In this document: piece after piece, positions 1 through 6,351 of the stretch | How positions within the stretch are numbered: position 1 is the first letter of the stretch | Layout: every line of letters begins with the position of its first letter | DNA from: CAYUNA01 sp047629355 | Lineage (GTDB): Bacteria > Bacteroidota > Bacteroidia > Chitinophagales > Saprospiraceae | DNA length: 9,271 nt | Direction of reading: 5' to 3' | NCBI GenBank assembly: GCA_047629355.1 | Contig: JBLHWU010000236.1 | Location: forward strand, 1-9,271 | The notes under the pieces: model-generated | Told to the model about the DNA's origin: nothing | Seen by the model: the letters and a program-made list of their open reading frames with translations, nothing else | The model's database searches: none | Made by a program: the position numbers and the translations under genes

Positions 1-83
1 TCGATAGTTTTCTTTTAAAAATCGTTGCATGGTCTACATCACGGAACTATTTTTAAGAGGAAAATAGCGGAATAAAGATGCTT

Positions 84-245
84 TCAAATTACCCCAATAA
101 ATAGTGTCACGTATTTATGTGCCTCATCTCGTAATTTTTCAATTGCTCTCAATAATTCTCCTTGTACAAATTCAGATTGTCCAGATTTAGGTACATAACT
201 TTGCCAAATCGACTTGGCTTTTTTAAAATATTCTTCTTTGGTCAC
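84..245 (-). pseudogene. Hypothetical protein, N-terminal fragment (53 aa), probable frameshift
   Basis: A 53-codon reading frame starts at a GTG (245) and ends at a TGA (84-86), 68 bp downstream of the molybdopterin-subunit gene on the same strand. The product begins MTKEEYFKKAKSIWQSYVPK and continues with SGQSEFVQGELLRAIEKLRD; it is charged and probably helical, with codon use like a real gene. After about residue 44 it turns into YVTLFIGVI and stops, which does not look like a natural end. In the frame one base away the DNA stays open from about 118 down to a TAG at 34-36 and reads RDTIYWGNLKASLFRYFPLK. This suggests a single-base indel near 110-118 in a longer gene of about 70 residues. 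There is no ATG upstream in frame before a stop, so GTG is the only plausible start. The sequence feels like a known uncharacterised bacterial family, but I cannot name it. Function unknown. Confidence 0.45.
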
Positions 246-313
246 TTTATTTTTTCTTATTGCGTGCGACTGTGTAGTAGTACTTTTTTTTAAAACTTAA
301 AAACTCACTTCCC

Positions 314-2590
314 CTAAACAAACCTAAACCCATGCCCCACCAAAGGCAACGACCTAACCCTCACCCCCGTCGCCGCAAAAACAGCATTCGTCAACGCAGG
401 CGCAGCAGGCGGTGTAGCCGGCTCTCCTACCCCACCCGGATATTCATCAACCTCCATAATGTGCACTTCCACGACAGGCGCAACATCCATTCTCACGATT
501 TCATATTGCGGAAAATTGTATTGCTCCACCTCTCCATCTCTAAACGTAATTTTCCCATACAAGGCAGCCGTCAGACCATACATAATCCCACTTTGCATTT
601 GCGCTTCGATGGTATCAGGGTTCACAATTCGACCACAATCAATGACGCAGTAATACTTGTCAATGCTGAATTCTTTGTCGTTTATTTTAGTAATTTCCGC
701 GACTTGACCAACGATAGACCCAAAGGATTTATGCAAAGCAATGCCCCGAAAACGGTTTTCACCCAGCGGCGTTTTCCAATCACTCATTTCAGCGACTTTG
801 TCCAAAACAGCAGCAAAACGCGGGTGCTTTGTCAACAATTTTCGACGATATTCGTAAGGGTCAACTTGTGCGGCAGCCGCGCATTCATCAATAAATGATT
901 CGGTAAAAAATCCGTTTTGAGAATTACCGACACTCCGCCAATTTCCGACCTGAACAGGTGTTTCCACTTGACCAAAAGCGACCAAAACATTATCCATCTC
1001 ATAAGGCAAAATCGTGCCTTCCCACGAAGATTTATCATTGGCAGGTGGCTCAGCAAACTGCGGTTTGATACGCATCAATGAACTGTAACCAACCGATTGT
1101 AAGGCAAATTTATTCTCCCAAGCTTCGATTTTTCCACCTTCGCCTAACTTCGCTCGGAAGTGACTTTTCACCGCAGGTCGATACATCTCGTGGCGCATCG
1201 CCTCCTCTCGCGTATAGACCAGTTGAACGGGCGTACCCACCATTTGTTTGGCAACATAAGCCGCATTCACAACCATATCAACCTCTGCACGACGACCAAA
1301 TCCTCCACCAAGGTATTTAGAGTGAACGGTAATGTTTTCTTTCTCAATTCCAGCCCCCGCATTGATGCCATCCATCACAATCGACGAGCCTTGATGACCG
1401 ACCCAAGCCGTCCCTTTTTCGCCATCAATCAAAACGGTACAATTGATGGGTTCCATACACGCATGAGCGAGGTAGGGGACATCATATTTTCCTTCAATAA
1501 TGGTCGTTTCTTTATTTAAAATAGTAGCTGCATCGCCTTTTTCAAAAGGAGTGGCAATGATTTTATTCGCAATCACCTCTTCGGCTTGTTGATCAATTTC
1601 TTCGGAAGAAAGCGTGCTGTTACCTGTCTCTTCAAAATCCATTGCCAAAGACGCATTTTTAGCATTCCAAGTATTGTCCGCAACAACGACGGCAGCGATT
1701 CCTTTTGGTAAAATAATCACTTTTTTTACACCATCCATCGCCTCAACTTCTGCTTGATTGGTCACCGAACTAATGAGGCCACCGTGATAAGTCGCATGTC
1801 GAATAACCGCAAATAACATCCCATCTATCCGCACATCCAAGCCAAATTCTGCCGTCCCATTGACCTTTTCAGGAATGTCCAAACGGTCGATTGGTTTACC
1901 CAAAATCTTGTAATCCTTCTGTGCTTTTAAAGTTGGAATTTCAGGTAATTCAACTTTTGAAGCCGCTTCCGCTAATTCGCCATACGTGAATTTTTCCTTC
2001 GTTTTTTTATTAAAAACATGTGCATTCTCCGCGTAACAATCTGATTTTGAAACGCCCCACTTATCGGCTGCAGCTTGAATCAACATCTCTCGCGCAGTCG
2101 CGCCAGTTGCTCGCAGGTGGTCAAAACCATCGGAAATTGTCGTACTTCCACCCGTCGCCACCAATGGCAAAAAGTGAGCGATTTTTTCCATAAAAGCCAG
2201 ACTACTATAAATGTCTTTTGGCTTGCCTGTGATTAGATTCGTATTCGCATAAGCGGGTTCTGGCTGCGGTGCATAGATTTCAATACTCGACATCTCCACT
2301 TCCAATTCTTCTGCAATCAACATCGGAATCGACGTGTAAACGCCTTGCCCCATTTCCGCTCTCGGTACCGCAATCGTGATTTTATTATCTGGCGAAATGC
2401 GAATCCATGCATTCAAAGAATGCCCCTCTCCAAAGCCTTTTCCAGAATAATTATAGGCGTTTTTACTCAAATAAATATTACCACCAATCCCTACGACCAA
2501 ACCGACTCCTGCCAATCCACCCGTTGCAATAAAGGCGCGACGCGTCCATTTTCGAGCAGTACTTCTTTCTTTTTTATTATTATCAGACAT
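314..2590 (-). CDS. Molybdopterin-binding subunit of a xanthine dehydrogenase-family oxidoreductase (isoquinoline 1-oxidoreductase beta-like, IorB type)
   Basis: This is the large catalytic subunit (758 aa) of a periplasmic molybdenum hydroxylase that oxidises N-heterocycles or aldehydes with water as oxygen donor; the substrate cannot be told from sequence. The ATG at 2590 is preferred: the longer reading to 2653 would need a TTG and only adds residues ahead of a Tat signal. The N-terminus has a twin-arginine motif (KWTRRAFIA, R17-R18) followed by a Gly/Ala/Val-rich hydrophobic stretch to about residue 42, so export by Tat is expected. Family motifs from this start are RAEMGQG (about 77), GGSTTISDGFDHLR (147-160), AHACMEP (375-381) and LGGGFGRR (427-434, cofactor-binding loop). 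GVGEPATPPAAPALTNAV near the C-terminus carries the expected catalytic glutamate (E723). The length fits IorB proteins. The partner [2Fe-2S] gene lies just upstream; no FAD (CoxM-like) subunit is present, as expected for the Ior type, which passes electrons to a cytochrome. Confidence 0.93.
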   Translation of the reverse strand: MSDNNKKERSTARKWTRRAFIATGGLAGVGLVVGIGGNIYLSKNAYNYSGKGFGEGHSLNAWIRISPDNKITIAVPRAEMGQGVYTSIPMLIAEELEVEMSSIEIYAPQPEPAYANTNLITGKPKDIYSSLAFMEKIAHFLPLVATGGSTTISDGFDHLRATGATAREMLIQAAADKWGVSKSDCYAENAHVFNKKTKEKFTYGELAEAASKVELPEIPTLKAQKDYKILGKPIDRLDIPEKVNGTAEFGLDVRIDGMLFAVIRHATYHGGLISSVTNQAEVEAMDGVKKVIILPKGIAAVVVADNTWNAKNASLAMDFEETGNSTLSSEEIDQQAEEVIANKIIATPFEKGDAATILNKETTIIEGKYDVPYLAHACMEPINCTVLIDGEKGTAWVGHQGSSIVMDGINAGAGIEKENITVHSKYLGGGFGRRAEVDMVVNAAYVAKQMVGTPVQLVYTREEAMRHEMYRPAVKSHFRAKLGEGGKIEAWENKFALQSVGYSSLMRIKPQFAEPPANDKSSWEGTILPYEMDNVLVAFGQVETPVQVGNWRSVGNSQNGFFTESFIDECAAAAQVDPYEYRRKLLTKHPRFAAVLDKVAEMSDWKTPLGENRFRGIALHKSFGSIVGQVAEITKINDKEFSIDKYYCVIDCGRIVNPDTIEAQMQSGIMYGLTAALYGKITFRDGEVEQYNFPQYEIVRMDVAPVVEVHIMEVDEYPGGVGEPATPPAAPALTNAVFAATGVRVRSLPLVGHGFRFV

Positions 2591-2610
2591 GATTTTATTT
2601 TTTTTAAGCC

Positions 2611-2671
2611 GGTGGACTTCAGTCCCCCTAAACAATTGATAATTAGACTTCAAGGCAGACTAAAGTCCACC
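2611..2671. repeat. REP-like inverted repeat between the two oxidoreductase genes
   Basis: The 87-bp gap between the two subunit genes contains GGTGGACTTCAGT (2611-2623) and its near-perfect inverse ACTAAAGTCCACC (2659-2671), 12 of 13 bases matching, separated by 35 bp. Each arm is itself a small palindrome (GGACT-TC-AGTCC and GACT-AA-AGTC). This double-palindrome arrangement is typical of dispersed REP-like elements. It would form a stem in the operon mRNA between the stop of the small subunit (2678) and the start of the large one (2590). There is no T-tract, so it is not a terminator; an effect on mRNA stability or translation is only inference. Confidence 0.6.
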
Positions 2672-2677
2672 ATCCTC

Positions 2678-3151
2678 TTACCCTGCTATTTCCGTTTTTT
2701 CCGCCCGCCACTTAGCCGCCGTATGAATCGCCGCACGAATCCGATTGTACGTTCCACAACGGCAAATATTCGTAATTGCTTTATCAATATCCTCATCTGT
2801 CGGTGCTGGATTTTCATTCAACAAAGCTTCCGTCGCGACAATCATCCCCGACTGACAATAACCACATTGAGGCACTTGATGCTGAATCCAAGCCAGTTGC
2901 ACATCGCTCAAATTTCCATCCTTCGCAACGCCTTCAATCGTCGTAATTTCTTTGCCAACTGCCGCCAAAACAGGCAAGGTACAAGTTCGCGTAGCCGCAC
3001 CATCCAACATCACGGAACAGGCACCGCAAGAAGCGACTCCACAACCGTATTTCGTTCCCGTCATATTTAACACATCGCGGACGACCCATAGTAAAGGCAT
3101 AGTTGGTTTAACATCTACAGTATGACTTTTTCCATTTATTGTTAATTCCAT
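2678..3151 (-). CDS. (2Fe-2S)-binding subunit of the same oxidoreductase (isoquinoline 1-oxidoreductase alpha-like, IorA type)
   Basis: This small electron-transfer subunit (157 aa) carries two [2Fe-2S] clusters that take electrons from the molybdenum site. The N-terminal plant-ferredoxin domain shows C37-x4-C42-x2-C45 (GCGVASCGACSVMLDG) and C57. The C-terminal helical domain shows C96-x2-C99 (CGYCQSGMI) and C130-x-C132 (ICRCGTYNRI), both hallmarks of the xanthine dehydrogenase family. Length and cysteine spacing are complete. There is no signal peptide; in this family the small subunit is thought to be co-exported with the Tat-bearing large subunit. It is the first gene of a two-gene operon, 87 bp before the large subunit. 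The ATG at 3151 is preceded by an A/T-rich leader and, about 40 bp further up, a Bacteroidota-type -7 box. Confidence 0.93.
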   Translation of the reverse strand: MELTINGKSHTVDVKPTMPLLWVVRDVLNMTGTKYGCGVASCGACSVMLDGAATRTCTLPVLAAVGKEITTIEGVAKDGNLSDVQLAWIQHQVPQCGYCQSGMIVATEALLNENPAPTDEDIDKAITNICRCGTYNRIRAAIHTAAKWRAEKTEIAG

Positions 3152-3191
3152 AAATTGTAATTTTTTGATGAAAGGTTTGCTGAAAGCATAG

Positions 3192-3199
3192 CAAAGTTA
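3192..3199 (-). promoter_or_regulatory. Putative -7 promoter box for the oxidoreductase operon
   Basis: On the minus strand this reads TAACTTTG, matching the Bacteroidota housekeeping sigma consensus TAnnTTTG. It lies about 40 bp upstream of the small-subunit ATG, giving a short 5' leader. I see no convincing TTTG at the -33 position, so the call rests on the -7 box and its placement. Confidence 0.45.
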
Positions 3200-3325
3200 A
3201 AAATCTTCCAAGCATTCTTTGCATATTGATTAGTAAAAACGGCTTTTCCCCATTATTTTTTAGATAAATAGTCAAAACTTTCCGCTGACTCCTTACCTTG
3301 CGCGTTTTTTGAAATAGAATGTAGC

Positions 3326-3357
3326 GACAAGTCATTGATTTTAAATCAATAATTGTC
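3326..3357. repeat. AT-rich inverted repeat upstream of manC
   Basis: ATTGATTT-T-AAATCAAT (3334-3350) is a perfect 8+1+8 palindrome, flanked by a second matching pair GACAA (3326-3330) and TTGTC (3353-3357). Together they form a hairpin about 32 nt long. It sits directly before the GC-rich motif at 3361 and may belong to the same composite repeat. Confidence 0.5.
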
Positions 3358-3360
3358 AAA

Positions 3361-3387
3361 CAGTGCGCGCTGCCTCCGGCAACACGG
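3361..3387. repeat. GC-rich dispersed motif, copy 1 (CAGTGCGCG family)
   Basis: This 27-bp block (CAGTGCGCGC, TGCCTCCGGC, AACACGG) matches the block at 7652-7678 in 23 of 27 positions. It stands out by high GC content in an AT-rich intergenic region. The centre TGCC-TCC-GGCA is a small stem. It is followed at once by the long hairpin at 3388-3448; copy 2 is followed by a related G-rich stretch, so the repeated unit is probably longer than 27 bp. Confidence 0.6.
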
Positions 3388-3448
3388 ATGGGAGTTTGAG
3401 GGCTGAAAAAGGTTTTTGCAAAACATTTTTCAGCCCTCAAACTCCCAT
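3388..3448. repeat. Very strong hairpin just upstream of manC (23-bp perfect stem)
   Basis: The arm at 3388-3410 (ATGGGAGTTTGAGGGCTG followed by AAAAA) is matched perfectly by its inverse at 3426-3448. The 15-nt loop contains a further GTTTT/AAAAC pairing, so nearly the whole 61 nt folds on itself. It ends 21 bp before the manC start codon and will be in the manC leader if transcription starts upstream of it. There is no T-tract on the plus strand. The stem sequence is related to the hairpins at 6104-6150 and 6268-6343, so I read it as a member of a dispersed palindromic family rather than a gene-specific regulator. Confidence 0.75.
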
Positions 3449-3469
3449 TAGTAAATAAACTCAATTCAT

Positions 3470-4549
3470 ATGAATAATAACCACTACGTTGCCATCATGG
3501 CAGGAGGAATTGGTAGCCGTTTTTGGCCAGCCAGTCGAACGAATACACCCAAACAATTTTTAGATATTTTAGGGGTTGGAAAATCGTTGATTCGCTTGAC
3601 TTTTGAGCGTTTTCTAAAACTTTGCCCAGCCGAAAATATCTTTATTGTGACCAATGAAATCTACAAGGACTTGGTCAAAGAGCACTTACCAGAAATTAGC
3701 GACAATCAGATTTTGTGCGAGCCATCTCGTAACAATACTGGACCTTGTGTGGCTTATACGAGTTTCAAATTACACAGTTTGAATCCAGAAGCCAACTTCG
3801 TCGTTGCGCCGTCTGACCATATTATTTTGAAAGAAGATGCCTTTATTGAAAAGATTGAGCAAGCCTTAGATTTTGCTGAAAATAATGATGCTTTGGTGAC
3901 TTTGGGCATCGAACCATCGCGACCAGATACGGGTTATGGCTATATCAATTTTGAAAAAGGAGGCGAGAATAATGTCAATAAGGTGAAAAAATTCACGGAA
4001 AAGCCACCGCATGAAAAAGCTGTAGAATATTTAGCAAGCGGCGATTATCTGTGGAACGCAGGGATTTTCGTTTGGAAAGCGAAGAATATTTTAAAGGCTT
4101 TCCAGAAAAATGCGCCGAAGATTTACGAGATTTTGGAAGCAGGTTATCCGTACTACAATACGATGAGTGAGCAAGAATTTATTAATGAAAACTATCCAAA
4201 AACGCCGAGCATTTCCGTGGATTATGCCATTATGGAAAAGTCGGATAATATCTATACCATTCCTTCCGAAATTGGTTGGTCTGATTTAGGAACTTGGGGT
4301 TCTCTTCACGCAGAAATTGACAAAGATAAACATGGAAATGTGGTCAATAGCGAGCGCGTTTTGATGGAAAATGTGTCTAATAGTTTGATTCGAGTACCGA
4401 AAGATAAATTGGTGGTTTTGAGAGATTTAGACGATTATATTATTGTAGATGAAGCGGATGTTTTGATGATTTATCCAAAATCGAAAGAGCAGGAAATTAA
4501 GGTCTTGACGGGGAAGGTGAAGGAAGCGTATGGGGATGAATTTTCTTAA
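3470..4549 (+). CDS. manC: Mannose-1-phosphate guanylyltransferase (GDP-mannose pyrophosphorylase)
   Basis: This cytoplasmic enzyme (359 aa) makes GDP-mannose from mannose 1-phosphate and GTP. GDP-mannose feeds capsule, lipopolysaccharide O-antigen, exopolysaccharide and GDP-fucose synthesis. The nucleotidyltransferase fold is clear: AGGIGSRFWPASRTNTPKQF (residues 11-30) holds the nucleotide-binding glycine-rich loop and the catalytic Arg and Lys. Then come EPSRNNTGPC (84-93), APSDH (113-117, metal site), RPDTGYGYI (151-159), FTEKP (175-179), WNAGIF (195-200), SVDYAIMEK (249-257) and GWSDLGTW (269-276). At about 360 residues it is the short form, without the C-terminal cupin phosphomannose isomerase domain of the roughly 470-residue bifunctional enzymes. 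It stands alone, divergent from the oxidoreductase operon and convergent with thioredoxin, and is followed by a strong terminator. No polysaccharide genes are beside it. Confidence 0.95.
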   Translation: MNNNHYVAIMAGGIGSRFWPASRTNTPKQFLDILGVGKSLIRLTFERFLKLCPAENIFIVTNEIYKDLVKEHLPEISDNQILCEPSRNNTGPCVAYTSFKLHSLNPEANFVVAPSDHIILKEDAFIEKIEQALDFAENNDALVTLGIEPSRPDTGYGYINFEKGGENNVNKVKKFTEKPPHEKAVEYLASGDYLWNAGIFVWKAKNILKAFQKNAPKIYEILEAGYPYYNTMSEQEFINENYPKTPSISVDYAIMEKSDNIYTIPSEIGWSDLGTWGSLHAEIDKDKHGNVVNSERVLMENVSNSLIRVPKDKLVVLRDLDDYIIVDEADVLMIYPKSKEQEIKVLTGKVKEAYGDEFS

Positions 4550-4566
4550 AACAAAAGTACAAGCTA

Positions 4567-4599
4567 AAAACATGGTGATTTTAAAAATCACCATGTTTT
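4567..4599. terminator. Bidirectional rho-independent terminator after manC
   Basis: AAAACATGGTGATTTT (4567-4582) and its exact inverse (4584-4599) form a 16-bp perfect palindrome around one base. The stem core is CATGGTGAT, with T-runs on both strands. It begins 18 bp after the manC stop codon. On the minus strand it also lies 12 bp after the stop of the mini-ORF at 4611-4694, so it could end transcripts from either side. Confidence 0.85.
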
Positions 4600-4610
4600 A
4601 AACCTAAAAC

Positions 4611-4694
4611 CTAAAAATCCGCCCAAGCCAATCCTTCAAAACCCGTATTATCTTCTCGAATATTTGCAGCAAACGCCCCTACATCATTCAACAT
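4611..4694 (-). CDS. Possible 27-aa mini-ORF between two terminators
   Basis: This frame runs from an ATG at 4694 to a TAG at 4611-4613. It begins MLNDVGAFAANIREDNTGFE and ends GLAWADF. The composition (acidic, Gly/Ala-rich, few Lys or Ile) is not what random AT-rich intergenic DNA would give, and the stop is placed right before a terminator that also works on this strand. Against it: it lies just beyond the thioredoxin terminator, has no visible promoter or ribosome binding site, and an in-frame TGA lies four codons upstream of the ATG. It may be the surviving tail of a deleted gene or a real small peptide. I recognise no family. Confidence 0.25.
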   Translation of the reverse strand: MLNDVGAFAANIREDNTGFEGLAWADF

Positions 4695-4708
4695 CTTGAT
4701 TTTTCAAT

Positions 4709-4750
4709 AAAAAAGTGCCAACCAAATCAACATCGGTTAGCACTTTTTTT
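4709..4750 (-). terminator. Rho-independent terminator of trxA
   Basis: On the minus strand the sequence reads GTGCTAACC, an 11-nt loop, GGTTGGCAC (one G-U pair), then TTTTTT. It begins 15 bp after the thioredoxin stop codon. The T-runs on both flanks would allow some action on the plus strand too. Confidence 0.85.
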
Positions 4751-4764
4751 AAGAAGGTCTTGTA

Positions 4765-5082
4765 TTACTTCAAAACGGCATTCAATTTCTTCCGCAACAT
4801 TCCTTCAGAAGCACCGCCTTTCACTTGTTCTACTACATTCATATCTTTGATAAAAACCAAAGTTGGGATGCTTCGGACACCAAATTTTGCCGAAAGTTCT
4901 GGATGCTTATCCACATTTACTTTCTGAATTTCTACTTTCCCTGCGTATTCTTTTGCTAACTTTTCGATAGTCGGCAACAAGGTTTGACAAGGTCCGCACC
5001 AATCTGCGTAGAAGTCCAATAATACCGGTTTGTCGCCTTTCACTAATTTGTTGAAGTCTTTATTGCTATTTATCGCTTTCAT
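4765..5082 (-). CDS. trxA: Thioredoxin
   Basis: This small cytoplasmic dithiol-disulfide oxidoreductase (105 aa) is reduced by thioredoxin reductase and in turn reduces protein disulfides. The single domain has full family length. The active site WCGPC lies at residues 28-32 within FYADWCGPCQTLLPTI, the buried acid is D23 (LLDFY), and the cis-proline is P73 (RSIPTLVFIK). There is no signal peptide or membrane segment, so it is cytoplasmic rather than a TlpA/ResA-type exported protein. The ATG at 5082 is the only sensible start. A TATCTTTG box lies about 75 bp upstream and a terminator follows directly, so it is probably a single-gene unit, although the AraC-family gene lies upstream on the same strand. 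Confidence 0.95.
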   Translation of the reverse strand: MKAINSNKDFNKLVKGDKPVLLDFYADWCGPCQTLLPTIEKLAKEYAGKVEIQKVNVDKHPELSAKFGVRSIPTLVFIKDMNVVEQVKGGASEGMLRKKLNAVLK

Positions 5083-5156
5083 GATAATTGAATTTTAAAT
5101 GTTGGAAATTTATTATTTCGAAAGGCTTCAACTTCTGTTTCTTCCTTTCGATGGTG

Positions 5157-5164
5157 CAAAGATA
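5157..5164 (-). promoter_or_regulatory. Putative -7 promoter box for trxA
   Basis: The minus strand reads TATCTTTG followed by CACC, a full match to the Bacteroidota -7 consensus TAnnTTTG. It lies about 75 bp upstream of the thioredoxin ATG, in the 158-bp gap after the AraC-family gene. A TTTG at the expected -33 spacing is not clear. Confidence 0.5.
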
Positions 5165-5240
5165 TGCCCAAAGCAAAGGCGTTTGGTAGGTAACTATTCC
5201 CGAAGGTTTAACAATTCTTCCCTATGATTAGACTTGTTAT

Positions 5241-6077
5241 TCATGTAGAAAGCAAGTCATTATTTTCTCTAAAAGCAGAGGGCGAAATGCCTTCTTTTTT
5301 CTTAAAAAAACGGCTAAAGGTCTGCACATCTTCGTAACCAATTTCGTAAGCAACTTCTTGAATTTGTAAATCAGAATGATGCAACAATCGTCTGGCTTCT
5401 AACAATTTTCGGGCTTGAATGTATTGCAAGGGCGTTTTTGCAACAGCTTTAGAAAAGAGATTGGACAGCGTTTTTGGTGATTTATGAAGCAATTCAGCGT
5501 ATTCTGCAATCGTGTGTTTCGTTTTAAAATGTTGTTCTACCAGGAAATTAAATTCACGGACCAAGTCATAATCCGATTTTTTATCCAAATTCAACGCTTG
5601 CATTTTATAAATGCGGGTACACAAAATCAAATAGCGTTTGAGCATCATTTGCAACATATCAATTTGCAAGTTATCATCAGAATCCATTTCGATGCAAAAC
5701 ATTTTCCAAAGCGTTTCAAATTTATCCATCTCCTCCTTTGGAATCTGAATGATGGGCAATTGAGATGCGCCAAAAAATAAAACGCCTTTGCAACTCACCT
5801 CTTTATCATGGTCAAGCACACAATAAAAAGGTCGATTGAAGCGTAAGAATCGAATTTTTTCAATAGATTCCACTTTGACTTTATGAAATTCCGTTAAAAA
5901 TACAATCTGGTTTTGCTTAAAATCATACCGCTTACCGTCAATCGTAAATTGATTGACGCCCGATTCCATCCATAAAATAGTCAGACTACTTTCAATAGAT
6001 TCTTTTAAAATTTCGCAATTATCAGCAGCTAAAGTCTGTAAATGCAAGAATTCTTTCGTATTTCCGATAAATTTCAT
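5241..6077 (-). CDS. AraC-family transcriptional regulator
   Basis: This is a DNA-binding regulator (278 aa from the ATG at 6077; the frame continues two codons up to a TTG, which I reject). The C-terminal third is a typical AraC/XylS domain with two helix-turn-helix motifs: the first at about residues 188-210 (TIAEYAELLHKSPKTLSNLF), the second at about 237-260 (IQEVAYEIGYEDVQTFSRFF), followed by the signature KKKEGISPSAFR. The N-terminal 150 residues are beta-rich with a cupin-like pattern (SGVNQFTIDGKRYDFKQNQI) and probably sense a ligand. Its targets are unknown: the nearest upstream neighbour is a repeat-filled intergenic region and downstream is trxA, which has its own promoter box. The leader of this gene lies inside the composite repeat at 6102-6351. 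Confidence 0.92.
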   Translation of the reverse strand: MKFIGNTKEFLHLQTLAADNCEILKESIESSLTILWMESGVNQFTIDGKRYDFKQNQIVFLTEFHKVKVESIEKIRFLRFNRPFYCVLDHDKEVSCKGVLFFGASQLPIIQIPKEEMDKFETLWKMFCIEMDSDDNLQIDMLQMMLKRYLILCTRIYKMQALNLDKKSDYDLVREFNFLVEQHFKTKHTIAEYAELLHKSPKTLSNLFSKAVAKTPLQYIQARKLLEARRLLHHSDLQIQEVAYEIGYEDVQTFSRFFKKKEGISPSAFRENNDLLST

Positions 6078-6103
6078 GGGCAAAAAATATGGCTAATCAA
6101 TGA

Positions 6104-6150
6104 ATTTAGTGGAGGGGCGAAAAATTGTAAACTTTTCACCCCTCCACTAA
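6104..6150. repeat. Hairpin of the GGGnTRAAAA family (left unit)
   Basis: TTAGTGGAGGGGCGAAAA is matched by TTTTCACCCCTCCACTAA, 17 of 18 positions pairing, around a loop rich in A and T. It is part of the 250-bp composite element and resembles the hairpin in front of manC in layout: a G-rich stem base, then GAAAA/TTTTC, then an AT loop with a GTTT(A)CAA core. Confidence 0.65.
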
Positions 6151-6267
6151 GAGTACGGGGTTGTGTAAAAGTCGGTTCAAGTGACAAGTTTACTAAACTT
6201 AAAATCAGCGAATTACATAAAACAGAAAAGCTAATTTTAAAAGTAAATTGACTTTTTACACAACCCC

Positions 6268-6343
6268 GGAGTGGTTTTGAAAGGGTAAAAATATTTTTAT
6301 AAACATTTTTACCCCTCAAACTCCCTTTATCAAAACACCTCCA
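6268..6343. repeat. Hairpin of the GGGnTRAAAA family (right unit)
   Basis: GGAGTGGTTTTGAAAGGG (6268-6285) pairs with CCCTTTATCAAAACACCTCC (6324-6343) with small bulges, and inside it GGGTAAAAAT pairs with ATTTTTACCC. The run ATTTTTACCCCTCAAACTCC is close to the right arm of the hairpin before manC (TTTTTCAGCCCTCAAACTCC), which ties the two sites together as copies of one family. Confidence 0.65.
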
Positions 6344-6351
6344 CTAAATTC

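Larger units (their letters stand above)
6102..6351. repeat. Composite 250-bp inverted-repeat element (MITE-like)
   Basis: The outer ends are perfect 14-bp inverted repeats: GAATTTAGTGGAGG (6102-6115) and CCTCCACTAAATTC (6338-6351). An inner pair, GGGGTTGTGTAAAAGTC (6157-6173) and GACTTTTTACACAACCCC (6250-6267), differs by one base of length. Each side also contains a hairpin of the same family: 6104-6150 on the left, 6268-6343 on the right. The 76-bp centre is AT-rich and has a small AAGTTT-ACT-AAACTT stem. An 11-bp direct repeat, GCAAAAAATAT, occurs just outside both ends (6080-6090 and 6360-6370). There is no coding sequence inside. This is the form of a non-autonomous mobile or REP-type element; no transposase is present in the window. 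Confidence 0.65.

Noticed and set aside
2591..2653. N-terminal extension of the molybdopterin subunit to 2653
   Set aside because: The first codon there is TTG, the extra 21 residues would precede a Tat signal that should be N-terminal, and the DNA is part of the inverted repeat at 2611-2671.
3108..3464. Minus-strand frame of 118 codons upstream of manC
   Set aside because: It overlaps the real small-subunit gene in another frame and runs through the palindromic repeats; the composition is not protein-like.
6074..6319. Frames on both strands through the composite element (6042-6251 plus, 6074-6319 minus)
   Set aside because: Both are shadows of a symmetric repeat and share its palindromes; no domain or start signal is visible.
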